From assembly GCA_019637155.1 (NCBI GenBank), contig JAHBWE010000002.1, forward strand, positions 62,001 through 126,000: a stretch of 64,000 bases of DNA. The letters run 5' to 3'. This stretch comes from Labilithrix sp. (GTDB lineage: Bacteria > Myxococcota_A > Polyangia > Polyangiales > Polyangiaceae). This document shows, in pieces, positions 16,422 to 27,600 of this stretch. The position numbers and the translations under genes were made by a program. The notes below the pieces were generated by a model that had not been told where the DNA came from, ran no database searches, and saw only the letters and a list, made by a program, of their open reading frames with translations. Position 1 is the stretch's first letter. The number at the start of each line of letters is the position of its first letter.

Positions 16422-17966
16422 ATGCGTCTCGGCGTGCCGAAGGAGAGCCTGGAGGGCGAGCGTCGCGTCGCCGCGACCCCGGAGTCGGTCAAGAAGCTGC
16501 TCGGGATGGGGCTCGAGGTCGTCGTCGAGCGCGGCGCGGGCGCGGCCTCCGGCATCGCCGACGACGCGTACGTCGCGGCCGGCGCGACGATCGCGGACGA
16601 CGCCTGGAGCAGCGACCTCGTCGTCAAGGTGCGCCCGCCGACGGAGGCCGAGGTCGCGAAGCTCGCGGAGGGCGCGTGCCTCGTGTCGCTCCTCCAGCCC
16701 GAGCGCCACGAGGCGCTCCCGGGCCTCCTCGCCGCGCGGAAGGTGTCGGCGATCGCGCTCGAGCGCATCCCGCGCGTGACGCGCGCGCAGAAGATGGACG
16801 TCCTCTCCTCGATGGCGAACCTCGTCGGCTACCGCGCGGTCGTCGAGGCGGCGCAGCACTACCAGGGCTTCTTCGGGCCGCAGGTCACCGCCGCGGGCAC
16901 GATGCCGCCGGCGCGTGTCCTCGTCATCGGCGCGGGCGTCGCCGGCCTCGCCGCGGTCGCGGCCGCGCGCGCGCTCGGCGCCGAGGTCCGCGCCTTCGAC
17001 ACGCGCAAGGCGACGAAGGAGCAGGTCGAGAGCCTCGGCGCCGCGTTCCTCACCGTCGAGATCGAGGAAGAAGGGGAGGGCGGCGGCGGCTACGCGAAGG
17101 AGATGAGCCCCGCGTTCATCGCCGCGGAGATGGCGCTCTTCAAGAAGCAGGCGGCCGAGTGCGACGTCATCGTCACGACCGCGCTCATCCCCGGCAAGGC
17201 CGCCCCCGTCCTCGTGAAGAAGGAGGCCGTCGACGTGATGAAGCGCGGCTCCGTCGTCGTCGACCTCGCCGCGGAGCAGGGCGGCAACTGCGAGCTGACG
17301 GTCCCCAACGAGGTCATCAAATCCGACAATGGCGTCACAATCGTCGGACTCACCGATCTCGCGTCGCGCATGGGCGCGTCGGCGTCGCGCCTCTTCGCGA
17401 ACAACGTCGTCCACCTGCTGAACGAGATCGTCGACGGCGCGAAGCTCCACCTCGATCTCGAGGACGACGTCATCCGCCCCGCCCTCGTCACCCACGGCGG
17501 CGAGGTGCTCCCGCGCCCCGCGCCGAAGGCCGCCGCCCCGCCGCCGCGTCCCTCCGTTCGCCCGCGCCCGCCGCCCGCCGCGGAGGCGAAGCCCGCCCAG
17601 ACGCAGATCCGCTCGCCCACCCGCCGCGCGTGGGGCACCACCTTCGGCGGCCTCGTCGTCATCGTGCTCCTCTTCTTCGCCGGCCGCTTCGCGCCGCCGG
17701 ACCTGCTCCAGCACTCGACCGTGTTCATCCTCGCGTGTTTCGTCGGCTGGCAGGTCATCTGGAGCGTCACCGCCGCGCTGCACACGCCGCTGATGAGCGT
17801 CACGAACGCGATCAGCGGCATCATCATCATCGGCGGCATGCTCCAGATCAGCTCGTCGCTCGACGCCGCCTCCGTCCTCGGCGCGCTCGCCGCGCTCTTC
17901 GCCGCGATCAACATCTGCGGTGGCTTCCTCGTGACCGAGCGCATGCTCCGGATGTTCAAGCGGTGA
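16422..17966 (+). CDS. pntA: NAD(P)(+) transhydrogenase, alpha subunit
   Basis: 514 residues. Residues 1-370 are domain I, the NAD(H)-binding part: [20 protein letters not shown] at the start, the Rossmann motif [22 protein letters not shown], and the RQD-region equivalent [17 protein letters not shown] Pro/Ala-rich linker (about 365-400) leads to four hydrophobic segments ([38 protein letters not shown] and the [14 protein letters not shown] end). The protein is therefore a full-length PntA, not split into A1 and A2. With PntB it couples proton entry to hydride transfer from NADH to NADP+ at the inner membrane, supplying NADPH. The ATG at 16422 starts exactly at the conserved MRLGVPKE. pntB follows 4 bases later. 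Confidence 0.96.
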   Translation: MRLGVPKESLEGERRVAATPESVKKLLGMGLEVVVERGAGAASGIADDAYVAAGATIADDAWSSDLVVKVRPPTEAEVAKLAEGACLVSLLQPERHEALPGLLAARKVSAIALERIPRVTRAQKMDVLSSMANLVGYRAVVEAAQHYQGFFGPQVTAAGTMPPARVLVIGAGVAGLAAVAAARALGAEVRAFDTRKATKEQVESLGAAFLTVEIEEEGEGGGGYAKEMSPAFIAAEMALFKKQAAECDVIVTTALIPGKAAPVLVKKEAVDVMKRGSVVVDLAAEQGGNCELTVPNEVIKSDNGVTIVGLTDLASRMGASASRLFANNVVHLLNEIVDGAKLHLDLEDDVIRPALVTHGGEVLPRPAPKAAAPPPRPSVRPRPPPAAEAKPAQTQIRSPTRRAWGTTFGGLVVIVLLFFAGRFAPPDLLQHSTVFILACFVGWQVIWSVTAALHTPLMSVTNAISGIIIIGGMLQISSSLDAASVLGALAALFAAINICGGFLVTERMLRMFKR

Positions 17967-17970
17967 CGTC

Positions 17971-19431
17971 GTGAGCGGATCGTTCTTCGGTGATTCGGGC
18001 GGGATCGCCAGCGTCGCGTACCTCGTCGCGGGCGTGCTCTTCATCCGCAGCCTCGGCGGCCTCTCGAAGCAGGAGACCGCGCGGCGCGGGAACTTCTCCG
18101 GCATCCTCGGGATGGCGATCGCGGTCATGATCACGGCCGCGGCGTGGGCGAGCCACCCCGGGCGCGACCTCGGGAGCGACCTCGGCGCGATCGGGATGCT
18201 CGGCGCGGCGCTCGTCGTCGGCGGCGCGATCGGCGGCGTCCTCGCGCGGCGCGTCGAGATGACGGGGATGCCCGAGCTCGTCGCGGTGCTCCACAGCTTC
18301 GTCGGCCTCGCGGCGGTCCTCGTCGGCTTCGCGTCGTACCTCTCGCCGAGCGCGGCGGCGATGCACCCCGGCGTCGAGCGCACGGTCCACCTCGTCGAGA
18401 TCGGGATCGGCATCGCCGTCGGCGCGCTCACGTTCACGGGCTCCGTCATCGCGTGGGCGAAGCTCCGCGGCAGCCTCTCCGGCAAGCCGCTCCTGCTCCC
18501 CGGCCGCCACGCGCTGAACGCCGTCGTCGCCGCCGCGGTGCTGGGGCTCACGGTGCCGATCGTGCTCGCGGAGGGCAGCGCGGGCCTGCCGTACCTCGGC
18601 GCGATCGCGGTCCTCGCGGGCGCGCTCGGCGTCCACCTCGTCATGGCGATCGGCGGCGCCGACATGCCCGTCGTCGTGTCGCTCCTCAACAGCTACTCGG
18701 GCTGGGCCGCGGCCGCGGCGGGCTTCGTGCTCGCGAACGATCTCCTCATCGTCACCGGCGCGCTCGTCGGATCGAGCGGCGCGATCCTCTCGATCATCAT
18801 GTGCCGCGCGATGAACCGATCGATCGCGAACGTCATCTTCGGCGGCTTCGGCACCGCCGACGCGAAGGCCCCCGCCGCCGGCGCCGCCGCCGCCCCGGCG
18901 GGCGCGGTGATCGAGATCTCGCTCGCGGACACCGCCGCGATGCTGCGCGACGCGAAGAGCGTCGTCATCGTGCCGGGCTACGGCATGGCGGTCGCGCGCG
19001 CGCAGTCGGCGGTGCACGACCTCACGCGCGTGCTGCAGGAGCGCGGCACGACGGTGCGCTTCGCGATCCATCCCGTCGCGGGCCGCCTCCCCGGGCACAT
19101 GAACGTGCTCCTCGCGGAGGCGGGCGTGCCTTACGACATCGTCCTCGAGATGGAGGACATCAACCACGACTTCCCGAAGACGGACGCGGTCCTCGTCATC
19201 GGCGCGAACGACATCGTGAACCCGGGCGCGCTCGACGACGCGTCGAGCCCGATTTACGGCATGCCCGTCCTCGAGGTCTGGAAGGCGAAGACGACGGTGG
19301 TGCTGAAGCGCGGCATGGCGGCGGGCTACGCCGGCGTCGAGAACCCGCTCTTCCACCTCGAGAACACGCGCATGCTCTTCGGCGACGCGAAGAAGAGCAT
19401 GGACGGTCTCGTCACCGCGCTCCGGACCTGA
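17971..19431 (+). CDS. pntB: NAD(P)(+) transhydrogenase, beta subunit
   Basis: 486 residues with a GTG start at 17971, four bases after the pntA stop. The first 290 residues hold the membrane domain with about eight or nine hydrophobic helices; conserved features include the polar [11 protein letters not shown] helix and the [14 protein letters not shown] segment, which line the proton path. The C-terminal domain III binds NADP(H): [42 protein letters not shown] and [10 protein letters not shown] are near-invariant in the family. The length and motifs indicate a functional subunit. It forms a two-gene operon with pntA. Confidence 0.96.
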   Translation: MSGSFFGDSGGIASVAYLVAGVLFIRSLGGLSKQETARRGNFSGILGMAIAVMITAAAWASHPGRDLGSDLGAIGMLGAALVVGGAIGGVLARRVEMTGMPELVAVLHSFVGLAAVLVGFASYLSPSAAAMHPGVERTVHLVEIGIGIAVGALTFTGSVIAWAKLRGSLSGKPLLLPGRHALNAVVAAAVLGLTVPIVLAEGSAGLPYLGAIAVLAGALGVHLVMAIGGADMPVVVSLLNSYSGWAAAAAGFVLANDLLIVTGALVGSSGAILSIIMCRAMNRSIANVIFGGFGTADAKAPAAGAAAAPAGAVIEISLADTAAMLRDAKSVVIVPGYGMAVARAQSAVHDLTRVLQERGTTVRFAIHPVAGRLPGHMNVLLAEAGVPYDIVLEMEDINHDFPKTDAVLVIGANDIVNPGALDDASSPIYGMPVLEVWKAKTTVVLKRGMAAGYAGVENPLFHLENTRMLFGDAKKSMDGLVTALRT

Positions 19432-19601
19432 AAATCCGTCAAATCACCGAAGCGTCTCCGCGTTCGTTTTGCGGGAAGATTCCACAAAATGCGCGGGATC
19501 CCGCGCGATCCAGAGTGGCGGCTCGGCGCCGGCTAATTCCGCGAAAAAAGAAGCGTTGTTCGTGCTTGCCGATCCAGGTGCCGTTGCTATGAAGGCGCAC
19601 G

Positions 19602-20786
19602 ATGCGTCGCCTTGCAACAGGTCTGGTCTGCGCTTCTGCGCTCGGAGTCCTCGCAGTGTTCGGCGCGGCGTGTGCAGCCGGCGGCACGCTGGACAACGAA
19701 CCGCCGCCGGACGTCGCGGTCGCGCCGACCGAGCCGGGCGTGAAGCTCCCGCCGAAGTCGAGCTCGTCGTCGAGCGGCGAGCCGGGCGGCGAAGACGACG
19801 ACGACGACCTCGGCGGTCCCACGGGCGACGGCGGACCGACGTCGAAGCCCGACGGCGGCGGCACGAACCCCGGACTGGACGCGGGCCCGCCTCCTCCGCC
19901 GGCCCCGGTCGCGGGCGATCCGTGCCCGACGCTCGACGAGCTGCGGAGCGCCTCGTGCGGGTTCTGCGGCACGAAGAAGACGATCTGCGAGAAGACGCGC
20001 GACGGCTCGCTCAAGTGGGCGCCGTACTCGGCGTGCGAGGGCCAGCCGGCGGACGCGGTCTGCGCGGCGGGCAGCGTGGAGCCGGAGCCCTGCGGCAACT
20101 GCGGAACGCGCGTGCGCACGTGCTCGAACGCCTGCAAGTGGGTGGTCGGCGCCTGCACGGTGCCGCCGGCGGCGGAGTGCGCGCCGGCGACGCTCGACCT
20201 CACGAACGCGGGCTGCCCCGAGGACCAGTACGGCAAGTACGTCTATCGCGTGCGCTCTTGCCGGAGCGACTGCTCCTTCAACCCGTACTCGTCGTGCATC
20301 TCGCCGCCGGCGGCGCTCGAGATCGGGCAGACGCTCAACACGGTCAGCTCCACGGTCGCGATCCTCGCGGGCAGCCTCGCGCGCGCCAGCGGCACCACCT
20401 GCCCCCTCACCGCCGCGTTCGGCGAGGGCCGCGCCTACGCGTACACGCAGATCCGCAACCCGCTGAGCATGGACGCCACGGTCAGCATCTACAACTCCGA
20501 GGCTCCCGGCGGCGCGAAGATCAAGACGAACCTCGTCGCGTACGAAGGCGACGAAGCGCCCTCGACGGCCGACGCGCGCAAGCAGTGCGTCCGCGCGTCG
20601 ACGAGCTTCAACCAGAGCATCACCGGCGGTCCGGGCTTCGCGATCATGGAGACCACGAGGCGGGTCACGATCAAGGCGGGCGGGAGCATCATGCTCTACA
20701 CGTCGGCCGTCGACGCGAACGTGAGCGGCTCGGTCAAGGTCAACGTGAAGACGGAGATCCTCGCCGTCCCGGCCTCGACGCCCTAG
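19602..20786 (+). CDS. Cysteine-rich secreted lipoprotein of unknown function
   Basis: 394 residues with a signal peptide ending AACAAGG (lipobox-like, Cys about 25). Residues 30-100 are a disordered linker of Pro, Ser, Gly and Asp repeats. Residues 105-235 hold about 17 cysteines in short repeats (CGFCGTKKTIC, CGNCGTRVRTC, RSCRSDCSFNPYSSC), recalling the disulfide-stabilised 'C..C....C' repeats of myxobacterial surface proteins. The C-terminal 160 residues are a beta-rich domain (AYTQIRNPLSMDATVSIYNSE, GSVKVNVKTEILAV). No enzyme motif is seen. Product probably displayed on the cell surface. Confidence 0.78.
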   Translation: MRRLATGLVCASALGVLAVFGAACAAGGTLDNEPPPDVAVAPTEPGVKLPPKSSSSSSGEPGGEDDDDDLGGPTGDGGPTSKPDGGGTNPGLDAGPPPPPAPVAGDPCPTLDELRSASCGFCGTKKTICEKTRDGSLKWAPYSACEGQPADAVCAAGSVEPEPCGNCGTRVRTCSNACKWVVGACTVPPAAECAPATLDLTNAGCPEDQYGKYVYRVRSCRSDCSFNPYSSCISPPAALEIGQTLNTVSSTVAILAGSLARASGTTCPLTAAFGEGRAYAYTQIRNPLSMDATVSIYNSEAPGGAKIKTNLVAYEGDEAPSTADARKQCVRASTSFNQSITGGPGFAIMETTRRVTIKAGGSIMLYTSAVDANVSGSVKVNVKTEILAVPASTP

Positions 20787-20961
20787 CCCTAGCTCCTCGC
20801 ACATCACGCTCCGTGGTCCCTGATTCGGAGGGGCGGGGCATGGACGATCCGGTGGACCAGGGGATCGTCTCAACAGCGTTGCGGAACTTTTCCACCGCCG
20901 CGTTTTTCCGGGCGATCACGCATGAAAACCGAGCCTTCGGCGCGGGTGTGACCTGGTCACC

Positions 20962-20981
20962 GTCTTGCTAGAGAGCAAGAC
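20962..20981 (+). promoter_or_regulatory. Perfect hairpin immediately before a start codon
   Basis: GTCTTGCT (20962-20969), loop AGAG, then AGCAAGAC (20974-20981): eight perfect base pairs ending on the base before the ATG at 20982. No Shine-Dalgarno sequence can fit between. It could occlude initiation, be an operator, or mark a leaderless-type start. Confidence 0.55.
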
Positions 20982-21524
20982 ATGGACACGCGAGACTCGG
21001 GCGTCATCGACCTCTTCGCGATTCACAAGGAAGAGGAGCGCCGCATCTCGGAGGCTCCGCCGGCGAGCACGGGTGCGCTTCCGCCGGTGTCGTTCGACAC
21101 CCACGTGACGCCCGGCGGCGACGCCGACATCGACGCGCTCGCCTTCGCGCAGCAGAAGTCTCGCCAGCGGGCGAAGATCATCGGCGGCGTCATCGGTGGC
21201 CTGGCCGTCATCGGCATCCTCGTCGCCGCCATCGCGAGCGGCGGCAAGGAGGAGCCCGCAAAGGACGCCACCGCCGCCGCGCCTCCCGCCGCGACCGAAA
21301 CCATCCCCGCCGCCGCGCCGGAGCCGCCCCCGGTCGCCGAGGCCCCCAAGCCCGCCGCCACGCCGGAGCCCGCCCCCCCTTCCACCGCCAAGTCCGACGG
21401 TGCCTACAGCCGCAAAGACGCCGTCGCAGCCTACAAGAAGTCCCAAGGCAAAGGCTCCCGCAAGACCAAGCCCATCGGCACCGGCATCAAGCTCCAAAAA
21501 ATCCAAAGCTCCGGCACAAACTGA
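20982..21524 (+). CDS. Single-span membrane protein with Pro/Ala-rich tail
   Basis: 180 residues. Residues 1-65 are polar and contain a segment (SGVIDLFAIHKEEERRI) like those that recur at the N-terminus of myxobacterial adventurous-gliding or cytoskeleton-associated proteins; this is a weak resemblance only. One transmembrane helix lies at about 66-88 (IIGGVIGGLAVIGILVAAIA). A Pro/Ala/Glu spacer of about 55 residues follows, then a basic C-terminus (KKSQGKGSRKTKPIGTGIKL). The topology suggests a cytoplasmic N-terminus and a periplasm-spanning tail. Function unknown. It is the last gene before the CRISPR array. Confidence 0.7.
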   Translation: MDTRDSGVIDLFAIHKEEERRISEAPPASTGALPPVSFDTHVTPGGDADIDALAFAQQKSRQRAKIIGGVIGGLAVIGILVAAIASGGKEEPAKDATAAAPPAATETIPAAAPEPPPVAEAPKPAATPEPAPPSTAKSDGAYSRKDAVAAYKKSQGKGSRKTKPIGTGIKLQKIQSSGTN

Positions 21525-21574
21525 CGGGCCCGCGGTGAGCACACGCCGCGGAACCGACGGGCGCCGCTGAAGCG

Positions 21575-21655
21575 CCCTGAGGCTCGCCACCGATAGGTAT
21601 CGGCGGCGAGTACCGCGCTCGCCAATGGCTCCACCGATAGGTATCGGCGGAGCCC
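21575..21655. repeat. Two diverged CRISPR-repeat relatives at the trailer end, with covarying stems
   Basis: Copy 1 (to 21610) and copy 2 (about 21622-21655) each keep the array repeat's hairpin core in the variant form CCGATA-GG-TATCGG. Their outer arms differ in sequence but pair within each copy: CTCGCC with GGCGAG in copy 1, GGCTCC with GGAGCC in copy 2, both around an A/C mismatch. Copy 2 also retains the AATGG of the array repeat. Their cores are about 44 nt apart, and copy 2 is about 69 nt from the first canonical repeat. They are either decayed ancestral repeats or structured RNA elements ending the pre-crRNA. Confidence 0.75.
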
Positions 21656-21687
21656 GGACGCTCCTCCCACGCACCGATGTGCGTCTC

Positions 21688-24600
21688 ACTTCAATGGAGC
21701 CGCCGATTGGTATCGGCGGAGAGGGCTCGAGAAGCTCGGCTGCACCTTCACCCTTCGGATCGCTTCAATGGAGCCGCCGATTGGTATCGGCGGAGAGTCG
21801 ACGGGCAGGCTCAGCGACGCCGCCGCGAGCTCGTAGCTTCAATGGAGCCGCCGATTGGTATCGGCGGAGAGCGATCGGCGTCGACGGCGAGCCGGTCTCC
21901 GCGGACTGGCTTCAATGGAGCCGCCGATTGGTATCGGCGGAGAGTCAACGCCTGGTGGATCACGCCGGGCGACGCCGGCGAGCTTCAATGGAGCCGCCGA
22001 TTGGTATCGGCGGAGAGACGACGGGTCGCGATGGGTGTGTCATGCCGTGTCCGGAGTGCTTCAATGGAGCCGCCGATTGGTATCGGCGGAGAGAGTGGCG
22101 CGCGATCGTGACCATCCGGAGAGGAGACGTTGCTTCAATGGAGCCGCCGATTGGTATCGGCGGAGAGCGCTCGCCAAGATGGCGCTCCGCGACATGCTCG
22201 GAGCGCTTCAATGGAGCCGCCGATTGGTATCGGCGGAGAGTGAGCAGCCTCCCGACGAGCTCGATCTCTTTCGGCGCGCTTCAATGGAGCCGCCGATTGG
22301 TATCGGCGGAGAGATCCAATCGCCCGCGCGCAGCGCCGCGGCGAGCCGCGGCTTCAATGGAGCCGCCGATTGGTATCGGCGGAGAGGACACCACGGCGGG
22401 CGGAGACGGCATCGGCGGAGCGGGCTTCAATGGAGCCGCCGATTGGTATCGGCGGAGAGGCGGCGATGAAGGACGTTCACTTATGACTCGACTCGACGCT
22501 TCAATGGAGCCGCCGATTGGTATCGGCGGAGAGCCGTCGACGAGCCGGTCTGCCAGATGCGCACGATCTCGCTTCAATGGAGCCGCCGATTGGTATCGGC
22601 GGAGAGGCGAGATACCAGTAGGCGGAGCCGCCATTCAGCGTCTGCTTCAATGGAGCCGCCGATTGGTATCGGCGGAGAGCGCGGCAACTTCGGCGCGTCG
22701 CTTTCGTCGACCGTGCCGCTTCAATGGAGCCGCCGATTGGTATCGGCGGAGAGCCAAGGGCGACCGCTGGGGTGAGATCGGTGCGCGCCGCGCTTCAATG
22801 GAGCCGCCGATTGGTATCGGCGGAGAGGTGGCGAGCGCGGACGTCTCGCGCGTTGCGCGATCGAGGCTTCAATGGAGCCGCCGATTGGTATCGGCGGAGA
22901 GGAGCGCGCACTCCTGCACTCGCTCGGAATCGAAGTATGAGAGCTTCAATGGAGCCGCCGATTGGTATCGGCGGAGAGCTCGATCTTCTCTCGTCCGCCG
23001 GATTCGCTCTCGACGGCTTCAATGGAGCCGCCGATTGGTATCGGCGGAGAGCGATCTTCTTCGCGCGCTTCCCCGCGTCGCTCTTCTCGAGCTTCAATGG
23101 AGCCGCCGATTGGTATCGGCGGAGAGGCCCCAAAGCGTCCTCGCCGGCGCCGTTCGGTACGTGGCTTCAATGGAGCCGCCGATTGGTATCGGCGGAGAGT
23201 CGCGTCGCTGTGGTGGCGCGTCGTCGTGATGTCGGCGCTTCAATGGAGCCGCCGATTGGTATCGGCGGAGAGGCGGCGGCTTGCGCGGCCTGCGCGATCG
23301 CGTCCTCGTAGCTTCAATGGAGCCGCCGATTGGTATCGGCGGAGAGATACACAATGAATAGCGCTGATTTGGTGCTGTTTGCTGCTTCAATGGAGCCGCC
23401 GATTGGTATCGGCGGAGAGTGTCGGTGACACGCTAGCAAAGCGTGGTGATATCGTAGCTTCAATGGAGCCGCCGATTGGTATCGGCGGAGAGGAGGCGGC
23501 CGACGCGCTCGGAGACGTCGCCGACGCGGCGCTTCAATGGAGCCGCCGATTGGTATCGGCGGAGAGCCCGCGGCGTCGACGTCCTCGTAGATCGCGAGGT
23601 ACCGGCTTCAATGGAGCCGCCGATTGGTATCGGCGGAGAGGGGATTGGGACACGGTCTCGCATCCGGAGCGGAGCGACGCTTCAATGGAGCCGCCGATTG
23701 GTATCGGCGGAGAGCTCGTACGCGCGGCAGAACGTGGCGTCGCGCACGCGTACGCTTCAATGGAGCCGCCGATTGGTATCGGCGGAGAGTCAACGGGGAG
23801 CGCCGCGCCGTCCGGCGGGCTCCCGGGCTTCAATGGAGCCGCCGATTGGTATCGGCGGAGAGCGCGGGCCGCTGGCTCCTCACGCATCAGGGGCTGGCCT
23901 TGCTTCAATGGAGCCGCCGATTGGTATCGGCGGAGAGAGATCGCGCGCTGCAGCGGCGTCGCGGTCGTGAGGCCGCTTCAATGGAGCCGCCGATTGGTAT
24001 CGGCGGAGAGAACGACGTCGGCTGGATCGGCGGCGGCGGCGGCAGCGGCTTCAATGGAGCCGCCGATTGGTATCGGCGGAGAGGCTGCGGCGGAGGCCCG
24101 GCATGTCGAGGCGCGGCGGGCCGCTTCAATGGAGCCGCCGATTGGTATCGGCGGAGAGCGAAGTGGTACTCGACCCCTGTGACGAAGCGCGGGAAGCTTC
24201 AATGGAGCCGCCGATTGGTATCGGCGGAGAGTCCTCCGCGTCCTCGCGGACCAGCCGGGCTACGGCCTGCTTCAATGGAGCCGCCGATTGGTATCGGCGG
24301 AGAGGGCGCCGACGCCTTGTCGAGGACGGAGATGACGAGCCCGCTTCAATGGAGCCGCCGATTGGTATCGGCGGAGAGTGGCGAAGGCCTGGACGTCTCC
24401 CATCGCCGCGCGCTTGCTTCAATGGAGCCGCCGATTGGTATCGGCGGAGAGGGTCCCATCGATCGCCCTCGAGCGTCGTGTAGAGGAGGCTTCAATGGAG
24501 CCGCCGATTGGTATCGGCGGAGAGGCCGAGCCGCAGCGGCTTCGCCTGGTCGCAGATCGATCCGCTTCAATGGAGCCGCCGATTGGTATCGGCGGAGAGC

Positions 24601-27600
24601 ACGCGCTCGCGTATCGGCCGGACTGCTTCGTCGCCACGCTTCAATGGAGCCGCCGATTGGTATCGGCGGAGAGGCCGCCGGCGACGTGACGACGACGCGG
24701 AAGACCTCCGGGCTTCAATGGAGCCGCCGATTGGTATCGGCGGAGAGGCGTCCTTCGCTGGGCCGACGATCGACAGGTCGCAGGGCTTCAATGGAGCCGC
24801 CGATTGGTATCGGCGGAGAGGCGTGTCTCGGCAACGAGGGAACCAACGGCTTCGCGCCGCTTCAATGGAGCCGCCGATTGGTATCGGCGGAGAGCATGGC
24901 GTGTCACGATACGACCCCCGGCGTCCAGATAGCTTCAATGGAGCCGCCGATTGGTATCGGCGGAGAGCCGCGTCCGCCACGGCGAAGAAGCGCGCGAGTG
25001 CGCCGCTTCAATGGAGCCGCCGATTGGTATCGGCGGAGAGGGAGCGCCCACGCAGCATCGGTTCGAGCGCGTCACGTGCTTCAATGGAGCCGCCGATTGG
25101 TATCGGCGGAGAGTCGTCATCACGCGGAAGGGACGTCGTCACGATGAGCCGCTTCAATGGAGCCGCCGATTGGTATCGGCGGAGAGTTGAACTCCGCCTC
25201 GACGTGCTCAAGCGTCACCCGGTAGCTTCAATGGAGCCGCCGATTGGTATCGGCGGAGAGGACGAGCACGCCCCGAGCGTGGCTGCGGCAAGCGCGAGCT
25301 TCAATGGAGCCGCCGATTGGTATCGGCGGAGAGGCGACGAGAGCGCCGCCGAAGACGACAAGACCAAGGCGCTTCAATGGAGCCGCCGATTGGTATCGGC
25401 GGAGAGTGCCGGGACGGCCACGCCAAGACCAGGATGCGGCGTTGCTTCAATGGAGCCGCCGATTGGTATCGGCGGAGAGACACCGACGATTTGCCGGAGA
25501 TGGCGGCCGCGGTCGCGCTTCAATGGAGCCGCCGATTGGTATCGGCGGAGAGGGACAACTTCCACCGACTCGAGGACGCGCCCGGCTCGCTTCAATGGAG
25601 CCGCCGATTGGTATCGGCGGAGAGTCGAGCGACGGCTCGCGACGGCCGCGCGAGAGAAGATGCTTCAATGGAGCCGCCGATTGGTATCGGCGGAGAGCGG
25701 CCTCTCCGATTCGGTCCGCTCCCTCCGTTCCCAGCTTCAATGGAGCCGCCGATTGGTATCGGCGGAGAGCGATGAGGAAGGCTGGCGATCTGTTCGCGCC
25801 GCTCACGCTTCAATGGAGCCGCCGATTGGTATCGGCGGAGAGGTGATCGCGTTCGCGGTGCCGAGCGCTTGGACGGGACCGCTTCAATGGAGCCGCCGAT
25901 TGGTATCGGCGGAGAGTCGTCGTCCGTCCCACGCGAGCCACACGGACCACGCCTGCTTCAATGGAGCCGCCGATTGGTATCGGCGGAGAGGGCAGCGCCG
26001 CGAGCGCCGCCGCGAGTTCGCTCGTCATCGGCTTCAATGGAGCCGCCGATTGGTATCGGCGGAGAGGCAGGGGCGCCGTGGCTTTGTCGATCGCCGATAG
26101 AACGCTTCAATGGAGCCGCCGATTGGTATCGGCGGAGAGGCGAGGATCGCCTCGAGGCCCGCGCGCGCACGGCCGGTGCTTCAATGGAGCCGCCGATTGG
26201 TATCGGCGGAGAGGACCGGCACCGTGAACCTCAGCGCCGCGTTCGCGGCGCTTCAATGGAGCCGCCGATTGGTATCGGCGGAGAGACCCGCGCGGGTCCG
26301 TGGCGCTCGTCCTCCGTCACCTCCCAGAAGCTTCAATGGAGCCGCCGATTGGTATCGGCGGAGAGAGTGGTCGAGATCCTCGGCCATGGGTCGCACGTCC
26401 CAGCTTCAATGGAGCCGCCGATTGGTATCGGCGGAGAGGGACGATCGAGCGGTCGAAGAGGTCGCCCGGCTTCTTGCTTCAATGGAGCCGCCGATTGGTA
26501 TCGGCGGAGAGATGACGATCACCGGGGACATCTACGTCCACGATGACCCGCTTCAATGGAGCCGCCGATTGGTATCGGCGGAGAGGATGATGGGCCTCAT
26601 CGTGGAGGGCGAGGCGGGAAAAGCTTCAATGGAGCCGCCGATTGGTATCGGCGGAGAGGACGCTCGAAGGTGATCGGCTTGCCGCACGCGTCGCAGCTTC
26701 AATGGAGCCGCCGATTGGTATCGGCGGAGAGGCGTACGCGGCTGGGACGTCCCCGCCGCGAGAGCCTGCTTCAATGGAGCCGCCGATTGGTATCGGCGGA
26801 GAGCTCCGGCCGAGCCCGCGGCGGCGGAGCCTCCGCCCGCCGCTTCAATGGAGCCGCCGATTGGTATCGGCGGAGAGTCGCCTCACCGCCGCCGAGGTCG
26901 CGCGGCGGTGCGGCTTCAATGGAGCCGCCGATTGGTATCGGCGGAGAGGGTCCTCTGGAAAGACGCGCCCCGCTTCCAATTCCACGCTTCAATGGAGCCG
27001 CCGATTGGTATCGGCGGAGAGTCCGCCCCGGCGGTGCCGTCGTAGACGCAAATGAACGGCTTCAATGGAGCCGCCGATTGGTATCGGCGGAGAGGAAGGG
27101 ACGCTGCGTCGGTGGTCGCGCGTCGTCACGCCGCTTCAATGGAGCCGCCGATTGGTATCGGCGGAGAGTTCGCGCATCGCGTCCGGCACCGCTTCGCCCG
27201 CGCCGGGCTTCAATGGAGCCGCCGATTGGTATCGGCGGAGAGGCGAACGTGAGGCTGGTCAAGTGAGCAAAGGCAAGGACGCTTCAATGGAGCCGCCGAT
27301 TGGTATCGGCGGAGAGGGCGTGGACCGCATCCGGACGAGCATATCTCCTCGGCTGCTTCAATGGAGCCGCCGATTGGTATCGGCGGAGAGCGATGCGGCG
27401 CGCGTTGCTGCCATCGCGGACTACTTCGCTTCAATGGAGCCGCCGATTGGTATCGGCGGAGAGATCGACCGTTAGGATTCCGCCGGCCAGTGTGTTGCTC
27501 GCTTCAATGGAGCCGCCGATTGGTATCGGCGGAGAGCCAGACGATCGGACCGAACGGCGAGCGGTACATCGACGCTTCAATGGAGCCGCCGATTGGTATC

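Noticed and set aside
21575..21655. Possible tracrRNA anti-repeat for a type V or II effector
   Set aside because: Copy 2 keeps AATGG in the same orientation as the array repeats, so it reads as a direct, diverged repeat. The palindromic core would make any copy look complementary, and no Cas9/Cas12 gene is present.
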